A stretch of 64,000 nt of DNA from Theocolax elegans. Taxonomy: Eukaryota; Arthropoda; Insecta; Hymenoptera; Cerocephalidae. Under the pieces are notes generated by a model that ran no database searches, had not been told where the DNA came from, and worked only from the letters and a program-made list of their open reading frames with translations. The stretch covers positions 14,620,183 to 14,684,182 of the forward strand of contig CM047431.1 in assembly GCA_026168455.1 (NCBI GenBank). The letters run 5' to 3'. Shown piece after piece: positions 44,038-55,088 of the stretch (within the stretch, counting starts at the first letter, position 1; each line of letters begins with the position of its first letter). Made by a program: the position numbers and the translations under genes.

Positions 44038-46680
44038 TATAAATATTATATTCAATATTTTTTGGCGCTCAGATACCTCATCACCGATTAAAACTTTTAA
44101 ATTATCTACCGTTACGTAGTGCTCCTTTCTTATCTAATGCCTATATGCTTCAGATGACGAAGAGAAGAAATATCCAATTGCATCAGAAATTCTCCGAAAA
44201 GATCGTTTAAAAATGTTCGTTTAAAAAGAAACTTTAAAAATGAGAGAACAATTAATAAAAATTTTGGCATCGGCAGGCAAGGATGTAGGAAAATGGGGTA
44301 CGAATTCAATTGAGTTACTCAAAGACTTGAAAATTGAAGAAATGTTGAGTGATGAATGAGTATTAGCTGAAAACAATGTGGTTTCTACATTAGGATTGAG
44401 GTTGATTCCTAAAGAGGATGCTTTCTGTTTTAATAGTAGTGCCTCGAATACCCCAGCAAAGATATCGATAAGAAATATCTTATCTGAAGTCGCTAAATTA
44501 TATGATCCGCTTGGTTGGTTATCGTCAGTCATATTAAGAGCGAAACTGAACAAATTAGGATGCTGAAGTATCACCGCAAATTGAAAAGGTCTCTCAATAG
44601 ATATTGCACAGATTTTGTGATGCCTCGGAGAGAGATTATGCTGCTTGTGTATATCTAGTTACAAAAGGGCAGGATAATGGATACTCAAGGTTAGTTGCTG
44701 CTAAATCCAAGGTCGCACCGACTAAGGTCATTAGTCTTCTAAAATTAGAACTGTGTGGTGCAAGTCTACTTGTTGATTTAATCTCTTCTATTTTGTCTAA
44801 GCTAGATTTGCAACCAATACAGATTTATTGTTCGTCTGATTCCAAAGTTATTTTGGCTTGGCCAAAAGATGGAAGACATTTATAGCAAATCAAGTTAGTC
44901 ACATTGTAACATCACTGTCTTCTGTTACCTGGAAACACATAACATCAGGCGATAATCCAGCAGACTATGCCACGAGAGGCATTCAAGCTTCTGTTCTTAA
45001 ATCTGCCTTACTTTGGTGGCAAGGACCAGTATGGTTGCAGTTACCAGAAAAAGATTGGCCGTCTTCTATTGAAATTCTGCACACCAACTTAGAACAAAGG
45101 TATTCTGGAATAAGCCATAACTACGCTGTACAAATTGATAGTTGGTTTTCTGATTGGTATTTGAAATTCTCTTCATATGATAAACTTGTACGTATTCTTG
45201 CTTATATATGCAAATGGAGAAGAAACTCGAATATACTGCAGGAAAAAAGACGCACCAATTGATTATCGGCTGCTGAATCACATCTTGGTCGTAACTGTCT
45301 TCTGAAGGCAATTCAATTGAACCATTTTGCTGAAGAAATCGAGTCGTTGTTCAAAACCAAATCTGTATCTTCTAATAGTTCTATTCGTCGATTGTTACCG
45401 TTCATTGATAGTAATGGCTACTTCGTGTACGAGGACGACGTCAGAATTCGTTTTTAAGCGAGTCGGAGAAACACCCAATAATCTTGCCGTCAAATCATTA
45501 TATTAAACAACTTATTATACAGAAGGGACATCTGCTAACACTCCATAGAGGTCCTGCGTTAGTACAAAATCATTTATCACAATCGCTTTGGATTGTTAGA
45601 GGTCGAAATCTGATTCGTAATGTTGTTCGGTGTTGTGTAAAATGTGCTCGCTACAATGCCTTTACTATGGAACAACAAATGGGACCATTACCGGCTGTAC
45701 GTACCAAACCTGCAAGACCTTTTACATTTGCTGGTCTGGATTACGCTGGACCATTTTCTGTACGTACCTCGCCTAGAAGAGGTTATAAATCTTTAAAGGG
45801 ATAAGCTGCTATTTTTATATGTATGGTAGCTAAGGCAGTGTATATTGAGATTGTATCAGATTTAACTTCAACTGCTTTTCTAGCAGCTTTCTCTCGTTTT
45901 TCGGCCATTCGAGGCTTATGTAAAGTTCTTTATTGTGACAACGCAACTACATTTAAGAGTGCTGAAGCTGAACTTCATCAATTATTCAGTGCTACATCGA
46001 CCTTAAGTCAAGAAATCGCAGCTACGATTGCCTAAGATGGTGTTACATGGAGTTATATTCTACCTAGAGCCCCAAATTTCGGAGGTTTGTGGAAATCAAT
46101 TGTCATATCTTTCAAGCGCCATCTAGTTAAAGTCATTGGCGATTTCAAGCTTACTTTTGAGGAGTTTCAGACAGTTGCTTACAAGATTTTAGCCTGTTTA
46201 AACTCTCAACCATTGAGTGCTATCAGTAGTAATGCCGAAGATGCCCCAGTATTAACTCCAGGACACTTTCTAATTGGTAGTCCTATGATTTCTCCGCCTG
46301 AACCTTTAACATCCTAGAAACCTACGAATGCCTGTTCAAGATGTCAAACTGTAAGTAGAATGTGTAAGCACTTTTGGCAGAGATGGAATCGTGAGTCACT
46401 TAGTTAAATTCAACAAAGAGCTAAATGGTTGCATCCTAATCGCTCAATATAGATCGGAGATGTTGTTTTATTTAAAGACAAACTGATGCCGGCTTCCAAG
46501 TGGCCATTACCTAAAGTTATCGCTATCCGTTCCGGTTTAGATGGACTTGCCAGAGTTGTGACAATTAAAACTGCTGTTTCGGAATACAAAAGACCTGTTA
46601 ACGAACTTATTTGGCTGCCTTTTTTCGAAGAAGCTACAAATGATTTCGTTCAACTTCAACAGGGTGTGATTGATTAATTT
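43615..46680 (+). pseudogene. BEL/Pao LTR element pol, broken
   Basis: The pieces appear in BEL/Pao order. An RT N-terminal part contains YLPHHPVIKQDG and LRVVFNASQ (43626-43928). A later RT part has AKLYDPLGWLSS (44378-44566). An RNase H-like part has FCDASE and LKLELCGA (44600-44880), then HITSGDNPADYATRG (44930-44980). The integrase runs from 45484 to 46317 with GLDYAGPF, YCDNATTF and APNFGGLWK, followed by a C-terminal domain to 46677. The glutamate of GGLWE, part of the catalytic triad, is lysine here. Stops (for example at 45802 and 46033), frameshifts and an inserted (TA)n near 43979-44037 make it dead. No LTRs were found. Confidence 0.82.
43979..44037. repeat. (TA)n microsatellite inside the BEL/Pao RT
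   Basis: A TA-rich tract interrupts the RT region at the place where the catalytic YxDD motif would be expected. Confidence 0.85.
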
Positions 46681-46689
46681 ATAAAAATC

Positions 46690-48473
46690 TTATAAAACCT
46701 CTGATAAAACAACTGAAGAAACTTCTTTCTCATGGTAATGCAATTTTCCTGCGACCACACGTAAACCACTTACATCGCTGATCTTATCTCCAAACATGAT
46801 TCCAAGTTCAACGTTGCAAGCTTTAAAAATTAGATTTCGCTTTGCTAATTCATCGGCAGCTGCAGGTTTCATTGCCTTAGCTGAACCTTCAAAATTAAGC
46901 CTGCAATCATGATCTTTGCTATTATGTTCCATTTAACACATACGGCATTTCCGATTTTTCGATATATATGAAAGGACTTTTCTAGAAAAAAATCCAATTA
47001 GAGTAGCTGATCCAGATAGGCTGTCGTATTCTAACAATAATATCTTCAGGTACATTACTTACATTCTCGTGATCTATGACACGTATACTTGGAAATATAA
47101 AATTATTATGTAAATTTTCAGGTCTGAAAGGGCAGAAATAAAATGTGGTTAGAGAAAATTGTTGAATTAAAGATAGTTAGGATCACAGAAATATAGTTAT
47201 ACACATGTTAAGTGATCCTTTATTATATTATATTTTATTATATTTGTAGTGAATTGTAAATGTATATTCAGATTCTATTTTACACGTGACACGGTATTAC
47301 ATTTTATATCCTCCCAACACATGCTCTCTCTCCAGAGGCTATCTTATATGTGTCTTTATACTCGCGCTCTCTTTCACACCTCGCAATGCGTACGCATCCA
47401 TTATTATAGTCGGGATATAGGATACTATAGCTATACTGTGCAGCGGGTCATTTAACTCGTAGGATACAAAATTACTCATATCTCAGCAAAAATAATTCAA
47501 TGTACATAATTTTATTTGAAACAGTATATTTATTTATTACAATTGTTGTTCTTTTATGTTATGATTCATTGGATACAATTTTATCAAACTTATGTGTATA
47601 TAAGAATAAAAATATTTTTTTAAATTATTAAATTCACTTAAATAGATTGATTACGATAAAAACAAACCACACAAAATTAAAAATTTTCAATTACTCTTTG
47701 CATTCGACTATACTTCATGATATATATTCGCATTTTAAATAAGTTTTTAGATATTAAAGTAAAATCACGGCAATGTAAATTAATCAAAAATAATACAAAT
47801 CACTTCAAGTAAACTTATTATTGCATAATTATGAGTACTGCATTAACATTTATAACAATTAAATAGCGAACGAATCGGACTCGATTCAAATTCACTAATA
47901 ATCTTCATAATACTTACAAAAGTTTTTGAATTGCTTTAAAATTTTTAATTGTAAGTTTCCGTTCTAGAAAAGTAGCTTCTGCACAGGTATCTTTAGCCAG
48001 TTCCTTAGCTTTGGTACCCACATCTTTCTCCTGTGTTTTATACGAGTTTAGATGAAATATTAATGGGTATTTCAAATGTTGACAGAATTTTATTTAGGTG
48101 CGTGTTACCAGTGCCAGTATTCAAAGTTCCTGTAATTAATATTCTTATTATTATCAAAATTATATATAACTTATTATTATCATTATTATAATTATATATG
48201 ATATATTATATTAGCTATAAGAATATTTCTATTACTCATTGCTCCTGCTATATATACACCATAACGTTGCATCTGCTTCCCCTGTTTCGTTATTCGAGTT
48301 TTTTGTTGGATTTTTTTATTAGTAGCAATTTGCGTAGTATATAGACAGTGTTGACATTGTATGGTCCATATACAAGCCAACCCAACTAATTGTTCATCAA
48401 CGATATCACGAAGCGAAAGCAATTGATTACATTGTCTACAATTCGTTTGTGTAGCCAGTGTTTTTATGTGCAT
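46690..48473 (-). pseudogene. Mutator-like transposase remnant (two fragments)
   Basis: Two minus-strand pieces fit one protein. The upstream piece (48473-48192) has a Cys-rich region with CRQCNQLLSL and CQHC. The downstream piece (46932-46690) has HDCRLNFEGSAKAMKP and FGDKISDVSG, resembling the H.C..NW.GSS..ME ... GDGDSS pattern of the Mutator-like transposase domain in arthropod proteins. In the second piece the expected tryptophan and the acidic GDGD residues are changed. About 1.2 kb of AT-rich sequence separates them. I read it as one decayed transposase gene. Confidence 0.5.
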
Positions 48474-48975
48474 AATTCTTCGTCCTTCTAGTTTCGGTTC
48501 CTTCTTTCTATCTTTAAGGTTAGATTGTCCGCCGGACTGTTCATTTAATTCCTTCGATTTTCACTGTCTGCAGCCGTAAACGTTTCTTAAATTTCGTCCT
48601 ACACTTACTTGTCGTATTTTTGCATTAAACACTTTCTCAGTTACACGTTTTCCTTTCCAAAAAACTTATTATCTAGCTTACTATTCATTTGTAATAAGTT
48701 AACAAACAACGTGAATCGTGAACAGGAAATATAGACACACGCCCACATGTGTACGTGTATATTTGTGTATAGTTAAGGATATAGGTATGGGTATGCGACG
48801 TTGACAAATCTTAATAATTCACTGTTTTAGTCATTAGCAAGTCTACCCCTACTCTCTTTTGAATGGTGATATACCAGATGAGCCTCCTTAAGTTACACAT
48901 TATATTAAAAATACCAATATAAAATTTAAATATTTTGCTTAGTGCTATTATAAATATTTAATTTTACTTTTTTAG

Positions 48976-49145
48976 TCTTATGAAACTAAAAAGAAGGGCG
49001 TTGGTAAAGTAGAAGAGAAACAGGCAGTGTTACACGAAGAAGGAAAGATGGATGACGGCCTTGACTTTTCACGCTCTCAAGAAGAAGAATCGCGTACAGC
49101 TAGAGTTATTCGAAAATGTAGCAGTCTTTTCTCTCAGTTTATTAT
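48976..49145 (+). CDS. Candidate single host exon (unidentified protein)
   Basis: A 170-base open block is preceded by a polypyrimidine-rich TTTTACTTTTTTAG and followed by GTACGTATA. It encodes a charged stretch with [19 protein letters not shown] and [11 protein letters not shown]. Base composition is balanced and codon-like, unlike the AT-rich surroundings, and no transposon motif is present. The frame enters in phase 0 and leaves after two bases of a codon, if the splice sites are real. I do not recognise the protein. It could instead be a retrocopied or captured exon. Confidence 0.4.
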
Positions 49146-49316
49146 GTACGTATAAACATATTAATTTAATGAAATTTATATCTACATTAATAGTTAATAG
49201 TTTAGAGTAGGATAAGACATTACATGAAATATAAAATAATGTATGGTGTATAGTGCAATAGGTTATACTTTAGAGGTTACATAGGCTATACCGACACTTG
49301 AGAGGTAGATCATATA

Positions 49317-49869
49317 CCGAAAAATCACTCATGACAATTGCCAGATTTTTATGTGAAACTCACGTTAAAATCACATGAGAATCAGATGATTTTCATGTAA
49401 TTAATATTTTAAAATTTATAATTAATAAATGTATTGAACACTCGGTAGATAATATTTGTATACGTATCATTTGCATGCTTGAAAATTGGAATAAAAAATG
49501 TAATAAAAAAATTGTCGTGAATCGAACCTCGGAAGATTAGCTCCGAAAACCGACTCTTTATAAACTAAGCCATTTTGTTACTTTGGTATGAAGCTTTTTT
49601 CAGACTATAAATAAGAGTTGAAGGTATTTCGAACTTATAATATTTTCAGAGTATCGAAATCATATTGCACATTTTCAAAGACATGGACTTAAAATTTTTT
49701 TAAAAACTGTCTTACAAAATTACTTTGATACTTATAATATTTTCGAAATCTGTCTTTAAAAATTTATAATTTTCCCAGTCAGCACGAAACGTTTCAAAGT
49801 GAGAATCACATGAGATTTGGACGTGAGATTTACATGAGAATCTGGTAATTCTCATATGCGATTTTTCGG
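49317..49869. mobile_element. TIR element flanked by TA (MITE)
   Basis: The termini are CCGAAAAATC and its complement, flanked by TA on both sides. The inverted similarity extends about 65 bp on each side (ATCACATGAGAATC-type words). It has no coding. A tRNA-like sequence lies inside (49511-49583). TA flanks and short TIRs fit a Tc1/mariner-type non-autonomous element. Confidence 0.65.
49511..49583 (-). repeat. tRNA-like sequence inside the TIR element
   Basis: On the minus strand a box resembling an A box (TGGCTTAGTTTATAAAG) and a B box (GGTTCGATTCA) lie about 35 bases apart, followed by a T-rich stretch. The arms do not pair well, so it is a tRNA-derived relic and not a tRNA gene. Confidence 0.4.
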
Positions 49870-49951
49870 TAGGGACAACCTGGTTAAAGAATAAATAAAT
49901 TTTCTTTTCGTTTCTTTCTTTTTTTTCCGTTTTTTTAATTTTATACTATAA

Positions 49952-51094
49952 TCAATTAAATTTTTTATTTTGACTTAGTTTGTCTTGGTCTTTTTTCAAA
50001 CACTCATCCTGTGAGGTATTTAAAGTGTCTGGTATTAATGCAGTCCGCCTTACTGAGTTATGTGGAATAGTCTTTGGCGTCTTACGGTAGAGATGGTCCA
50101 ATTGCCTACGCTCGCTCAGGATCGGGTTAAGTTTTCGCATTATTGCGATTGAGCAGGTGATGTAATCTCTCACCGGCTCATCCTCACCCTGTGTCCGAGC
50201 ATTGGACTCCTCAATGAGCCTTTGCTGGAAGCTTTGGCTCATACCGTATCATGTCTTGGCAGATTTCACAAAATCTTGCCACGAGTGCCCTTTGTTCTTC
50301 TCATTCCGGTACCACGTTGCTGCGGTTCCGGTGAGAAGTTCGGACAAGGACGGCAACACCTCGTACTCGCTGAGGTTGGCGATAATCCTACAATCTTCGA
50401 CTCTCGCAAGGAAGGCATCGATACTCTGGCTTTTGTCGCCAGAGAATCGGACTCCCCACTTACGAACCACCGTACCAACATCAAGCGGTGTTTTGGCCGA
50501 TCTCGACGCTGATTAGCCGGACTCGTAAAAGTCCTTCAGCTTAGGGTAGAGAGAGCTTAAACATGGAGCCTTTCTCGGTCTCCGTATATCACCCCTCCTC
50601 CAAGCTCCTCCAGCATCTGCATGAGGTGCTTGAGACCCCTCAGGCTCTACCTGCACGTGTTGTGGTCTGATGTCCGTCTCGTCCAGGGTGTAACACGTAT
50701 AGGTGTCCTGGAACTGGACATGTTGGGTTGGCTCTCGGGTTTTGTTTGTGCTGGAAGTTTGTGCACCGCATGGCAAGTCCAACTTGCTGTTGACGGTGTG
50801 CATCTGTACTTCCAGCTCCTTAACCCGTTCCGTCAAGGTGGATAACTTACTTATTTGCTCCGCTAACATCAAAGCCAAAATAATCAAATCCTTTGGTATC
50901 TCGAACTGAGCGCCTGTATCGGATACCAAAGTTATCCATTCTTCCTTGTCGGTTTCTTGGCCGGAGGTGTCCGACTGCCCATGTTCCTCTCGCTCGTCCG
51001 TATCTTCTACTTCTAGAGCAAGAGTCCTCTGTAGCACCTCTACTACATCTGGGTCAGAAGCCGGGTCCGGAATCTCCGGATTCTGGGCAGCCAT
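49952..51094 (-). pseudogene. gag fragment of a gypsy element related to gypsy-B
   Basis: The minus-strand frame begins MAAQNPE at 51094. It contains EEWITLVSD and HVQFQDTYTCY, which align with gypsy-B gag (EEWLSLVSE, HVQFQDTYTCY). Downstream, in other frames, come RFSGDKSQSIDAFLARVED (about 50450-50390), ATWYRNEK and RTQGEDEPVRDY. Frameshifts separate these parts. The coding similarity ends near 50060, before the nucleocapsid region. No LTR is seen; the gag start side ends near the TC tract at 51327. It is a truncated relic of a sister lineage. Confidence 0.8.
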
Positions 51095-51324
51095 GGACTT
51101 AAACCAACCTGACCTCCGCCTGTTCCGCCTGACACGATTCTAATTTGAGTCTGTCTCGGCTGCGAACTCTTGAGCGGTATAATTACCCAACAGCCACTAT
51201 TGGAGTTGTTCGGCTTTTTTATATACAGAGAATATTAATTAGCGAATAAACACGATCGCGTGAAGTGATACCACTTACTTTATACGTTGCTGTAGTCGTT
51301 GGTAAACAACGACCAGCCGATCGG

Positions 51325-51326
<2 letters not shown>

Positions 51327-51357
<31 letters not shown>
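51327..51357. repeat. (TC)n microsatellite at the 5' edge of a non-LTR copy
   Basis: A pure TC tract of about 15 units directly precedes the 5'-truncated non-LTR element. Confidence 0.9.
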
Positions 51358-51359
<2 letters not shown>

Positions 51360-53066
51360 ATTATTGAGAGACAAGCAGGCTTCCGCCGGGGGCATAGTAC
51401 TCAGACGGCTTTAATCGGGGTCCTAGATGATATTAGGAGAGCCATAGACAAACATAAGATCACCATTTTTGTTTTGTTCGACTTTTCAAAAGCCTTTGAT
51501 TCGGTACCACATGATTTGCTGATTCACAAGTTACGCTCCCTGGGGTGCTCGGATACGGTTATTACCTGGTTCTACCACTATCTGGTAGGTCGCTCCCAAG
51601 CGGTAGTAGATGAGCTGGGGAGGACCTCAGCCTGGCTCGACACGTCTAGGGGGGTTCCTCAGGGCAGTGTCCTGGGTCCATTGTTATTCTCTATTTTTAT
51701 AAATGATCTTCCACGTGTTTTAAGTCATTCAGACTACATGATCTTCGCAGATGACACCCAGATCTATCACTCGTTTTACCCAACCGAACTCGATCAGGGT
51801 GTACAGAGAATTTCGGAGGATACAAATGCGGTTAACGACTGGGCGAGGTCGAATGGACTGAATTTAAATGTAGGGAAAACGAAGGTGATGATTTTGGGTA
51901 GTCAGGCTTATATTTCGCGCATTGGCTTGGACTCTGCCCCGAGGGTTACAATAGGGAATAGCTTTCTTGAATATGAGACGGAAGTCAAGTCTCTAGGCGT
52001 TTGGATTTCGCCTACCCTGGATTGGTCTCGCCAGGTCGCGTCAGTGTCACAAAGGGTTCACGGAGTTCTTCACTCCTTAAGATTTTTTAAGCAAGCGCTC
52101 TCACGTCGAAACAGGAAGAGGCTGGTCGAGGCTTTAATCTTCCCGCATTTTGATTACGCATGTGCAGTTTTTCATGACCTGGATGCTACCAGGAACTTAA
52201 AGCTGCAAAGGCTATTAAATGCGTGCGTCCGTTTTGTTTGGGGAGGGATTCCGTGGCGGGAGCATGTTACGCCTTACCGTCTTAAGCTGGGGTGGCTGTC
52301 GGTCGAGCTTAGGCGATCCTACTTCATTGCCACTTCCGCTTATAACATCATCTCTCATAATTCCCCCTCTTACATTGCTCGCCATTTCACCATTCGAGAC
52401 GCTTCCTTTCCTTCCCGCTCTTCCTCACGTCTCCCACCCTTGTCCCTTTTTTATCCTCCCCCTAGAACGGAAGCCCTAAACAACTCCTTTATCATAGCTT
52501 CTCGCCTCATCAACCACCTTCCGTTCACCAATTTCGACCCTCTCCTCTTCAGTTCATTTAAAACATCCTTATCATCATACCTTTCTGAGCTCGACCGACA
52601 GGCTTGGGAGGGGAGGGTTAGGTGTGAGGGGTTAAGCTGCCCTTCCCTGCCGGAGGTTTAATTATTATTTATTGTTATGCATTGTTAATTTATTGTTTTT
52701 TGCGTTTTTTGTGTCAATTTATGAGTTGTAATTGTTTATCTATTTTATATCTGTCGTTGTATTTTAATTTATTGCGTATATAGTACCATTGGGTTTTTAT
52801 AAATTGGTTACTTTGTTTTTCTTTTTCGCGCTGCGTATTTTTATTTTTGTTATGTTTTTTATTGTTATTTTTACTACCGTTATTTATTTTATTGTTATAT
52901 TTTCTTTTTGTATATATTTTTATTTATATTCATATTCATATTCTTATTCTTATTTTTATTGTTCTATGGTTTTATTATTATTATTATTAATGTGCGCAGT
53001 CATTTTTTAAAGTGTATACGGGGTCTTACCCCTCAATACCCAATAAATAAATCAAATCAAATCAAA
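51358..53066 (+). mobile_element. Non-LTR retrotransposon, (TC)n-associated family (copy 3, longest)
   Basis: It is flanked by TC tracts on both sides (51327-51357, and a shorter one from 53067). It holds a long intact RT-bearing frame, a 3' UTR of about 390 bp, a hairpin (ACGGGGTCTTACCCCT near 53019), AATAAA and an (ATCAA)n tail. It is 5'-truncated just before the RT domain; no endonuclease is present. Confidence 0.85.
51360..52661 (+). CDS. Non-LTR reverse transcriptase (partial, 5'-truncated)
   Basis: This reverse transcriptase primes on nicked target DNA. The frame is open from the TC tract to the stop at 52659-52661. Motifs in order: RQAGFRRGHSTQTAL, FDFSKAFDSVPH, RGVPQGSVLGPLLF, MIFADDTQIY (catalytic FADD) and LNVGKTKVM. 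A thumb and C-terminal region follow with FVWGGIPWREHVTPYRLKLG and the family tail PPPRTEALN. Motif style and the short-repeat 3' tail suggest the CR1/L2/Jockey range of clades; I do not fix the clade. The N-terminal endonuclease is missing and there is no natural start codon, so it is a fragment despite the intact frame. Confidence 0.85.
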   Translation: MIERQAGFRRGHSTQTALIGVLDDIRRAIDKHKITIFVLFDFSKAFDSVPHDLLIHKLRSLGCSDTVITWFYHYLVGRSQAVVDELGRTSAWLDTSRGVPQGSVLGPLLFSIFINDLPRVLSHSDYMIFADDTQIYHSFYPTELDQGVQRISEDTNAVNDWARSNGLNLNVGKTKVMILGSQAYISRIGLDSAPRVTIGNSFLEYETEVKSLGVWISPTLDWSRQVASVSQRVHGVLHSLRFFKQALSRRNRKRLVEALIFPHFDYACAVFHDLDATRNLKLQRLLNACVRFVWGGIPWREHVTPYRLKLGWLSVELRRSYFIATSAYNIISHNSPSYIARHFTIRDASFPSRSSSRLPPLSLFYPPPRTEALNNSFIIASRLINHLPFTNFDPLLFSSFKTSLSSYLSELDRQAWEGRVRCEGLSCPSLPEV

Positions 53067-53076
53067 TCTCTCTCTA

Positions 53077-53500
53077 ACTCTCGCTGCGGTGTAGGACGAA
53101 TTGTCCGTTCGTCCGTGCACCGAGGTTGTGTGGCTGCAGGTCGGTTCACGGTGTTGCACCACTCACTGCAAATAGAGGATCGGCCTGCAGATAAAATATA
53201 CATGCGAGAACCACGGTAAGACACAACGCGGTGCAGCTGAACACGGGACGCGGGGGGATCACACCTGTCGCGTGCCAAGGAGGCTATGTCTCTTCCAAGC
53301 GCGCGCGAATCTCCCCCTCAACTTCTAATCAGGTATGCGCGCGAAGTTGATCTCGTCCTTGTAGCCACAACGAACCGAGCCGAGCTGAATCTCGCCGACC
53401 CGAGCCGATGCGAACATTACGAGACTGTTCGCTCGTGTTGCTCGAATTCGTCAAACGGTAAGGTAAACAATACCTTACCGTTACTAATATATATATATAT
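53077..53500. other. GC-richer unassigned region with a small perfect hairpin
   Basis: No gene is recognised. At 53455-53481 an 11-bp perfect inverted repeat (ACGGTAAGGTA/TACCTTACCGT, 5-base loop) sits just left of the MITE at 53501. Confidence 0.5.
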
Positions 53501-54447
53501 GGGCTATTTCACGTCAAGTGGTACGATGAAAATTTTAAATCACTCCAAATTTTCTGAACAGACTGGAAATATCTTCCAGAAGATAGAAAAAAAATTTTAG
53601 GTGTTAAAAATAATTTGCCTAAGAGTTATTCCACCATGAAAAATGGAAGTTTTTCAATTTTTCAGAAAAATGGCTATTTTCAAAGCCATTTATCTAAAAA
53701 TCTATTGATTTTTTTGAAAAAACATTACAAACAACTTTTGTTCAAAATAATCTTTAGAACTCATCTATCTGGGTTATAATTCTTAATTTTAAATGCTTGA
53801 AGAGATAGAGCACTCGAAAATATTGAATATCAAAAAAAGGCGACCACGCCACAATCGATTTTGATCTAACATCGCTCAAAAGATCACATTTTTTGAGAGC
53901 TTTCGAATGGCGGTGGTTAGATTATTGGCCAAGACCGCTGGTGTAAGTTATACCCCATATACCTCATAAAATCACTAATTTTCATGTATTTTAGGGCATA
54001 ACTTACACCAGCGGTCTTGGTCAATAATCTAACCACCGCCATTCGAAAGCTCTAAAAAAATGTGATCATTTGAGCGGTGTTAGATTAAAATCGATTGTGG
54101 CGTGGTCGCCTTTTTTCATATTCAATATTTCCGGGCGTTCTATCTTTTCGAGATTTTAAAATTAAGAATTGTAACCCAAGTAGATAAGTTCTAAAGATTG
54201 TTTTGAACAAAAGTTGTTAATAATGTTTTTTCAAAAAAATCAATAGATTTTGAGATAAATGGCTTTATAAATAGTAATTTTTCTAAAAAATTGAAAAATT
54301 TCCATTTTTAATGGTGAAATAACTCTTAGGCAAATTAGTTTTAACATCTAAAAATTTTTTTCTATCTTCTGGAAGATATTTCCAGTCTGTTCACAAAATT
54401 TGGAGTGATTTAAAATTTTCATCGTACCACTTGACGTGAAACAGCCC
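53501..54447. mobile_element. Palindromic MITE family 2, full-length
   Basis: This 947-bp element is a near-complete inverted repeat with arms of about 450 bp and a loop near 53975. It begins GGGCTATTTCACGTCAAGTGG and ends with the complement, inside AT/TATA flanks. The layout and terminus resemble family 1 (GGGGTATTCCACGTGAAGTG), but the interior differs. It has no coding capacity. Confidence 0.8.
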
Positions 54448-55088
54448 ATATATTCATTTACTCAATATTTATTTATTTATTTGTATTTATTTATAAAACC
54501 ACAAACGTCAATAGCACTTAAAATAAAATTCTACTTTGTTTGCCTGTAACGAATTTAAGAAAAATTTAACAAAATAAAATTCTTACTTTCCGAGAAAATA
54601 AGATACTTTAATTTCATTAAAATGATTTTTTGTTCAACAAAATTTTTCCTTCCAACACATATCATGTAAGATATTTTAGTACATTTTTTAATATTTCACA
54701 TAAAATTTGAAAGAAAATTGTAAAATATGAAATTTAGCTCTGTTACTAAATAATGGTTATCAGTATGTTAATCCTTTGATTTTTGAGCTACATGTTCAAA
54801 GTATAATTGTTTCTAATAGGCAATAAACTTTTTGTAAGTATTGAGATCAATATTATTATTAAGCTTACACAAAATGTATCAATGAAATCCCTTGTTGCTT
54901 TGTCAGTATCTACTCAGTAAACAAAATATTTTAATTGCTAATGTATTTAATAATAAAGCATAAATTTTTGTTCCTGAAAGATTGTCAAGTTACGATTTAA
55001 TATACGTAAAGGTCAGGTAACGATTATGACTGATTCCACAGAACTTTTGACTTTCTAGTTACTTTCATCTTTTAATGCTATTTGATAA
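54448..55088. other. AT-rich spacer
   Basis: No feature is recognised. Confidence 0.5.
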
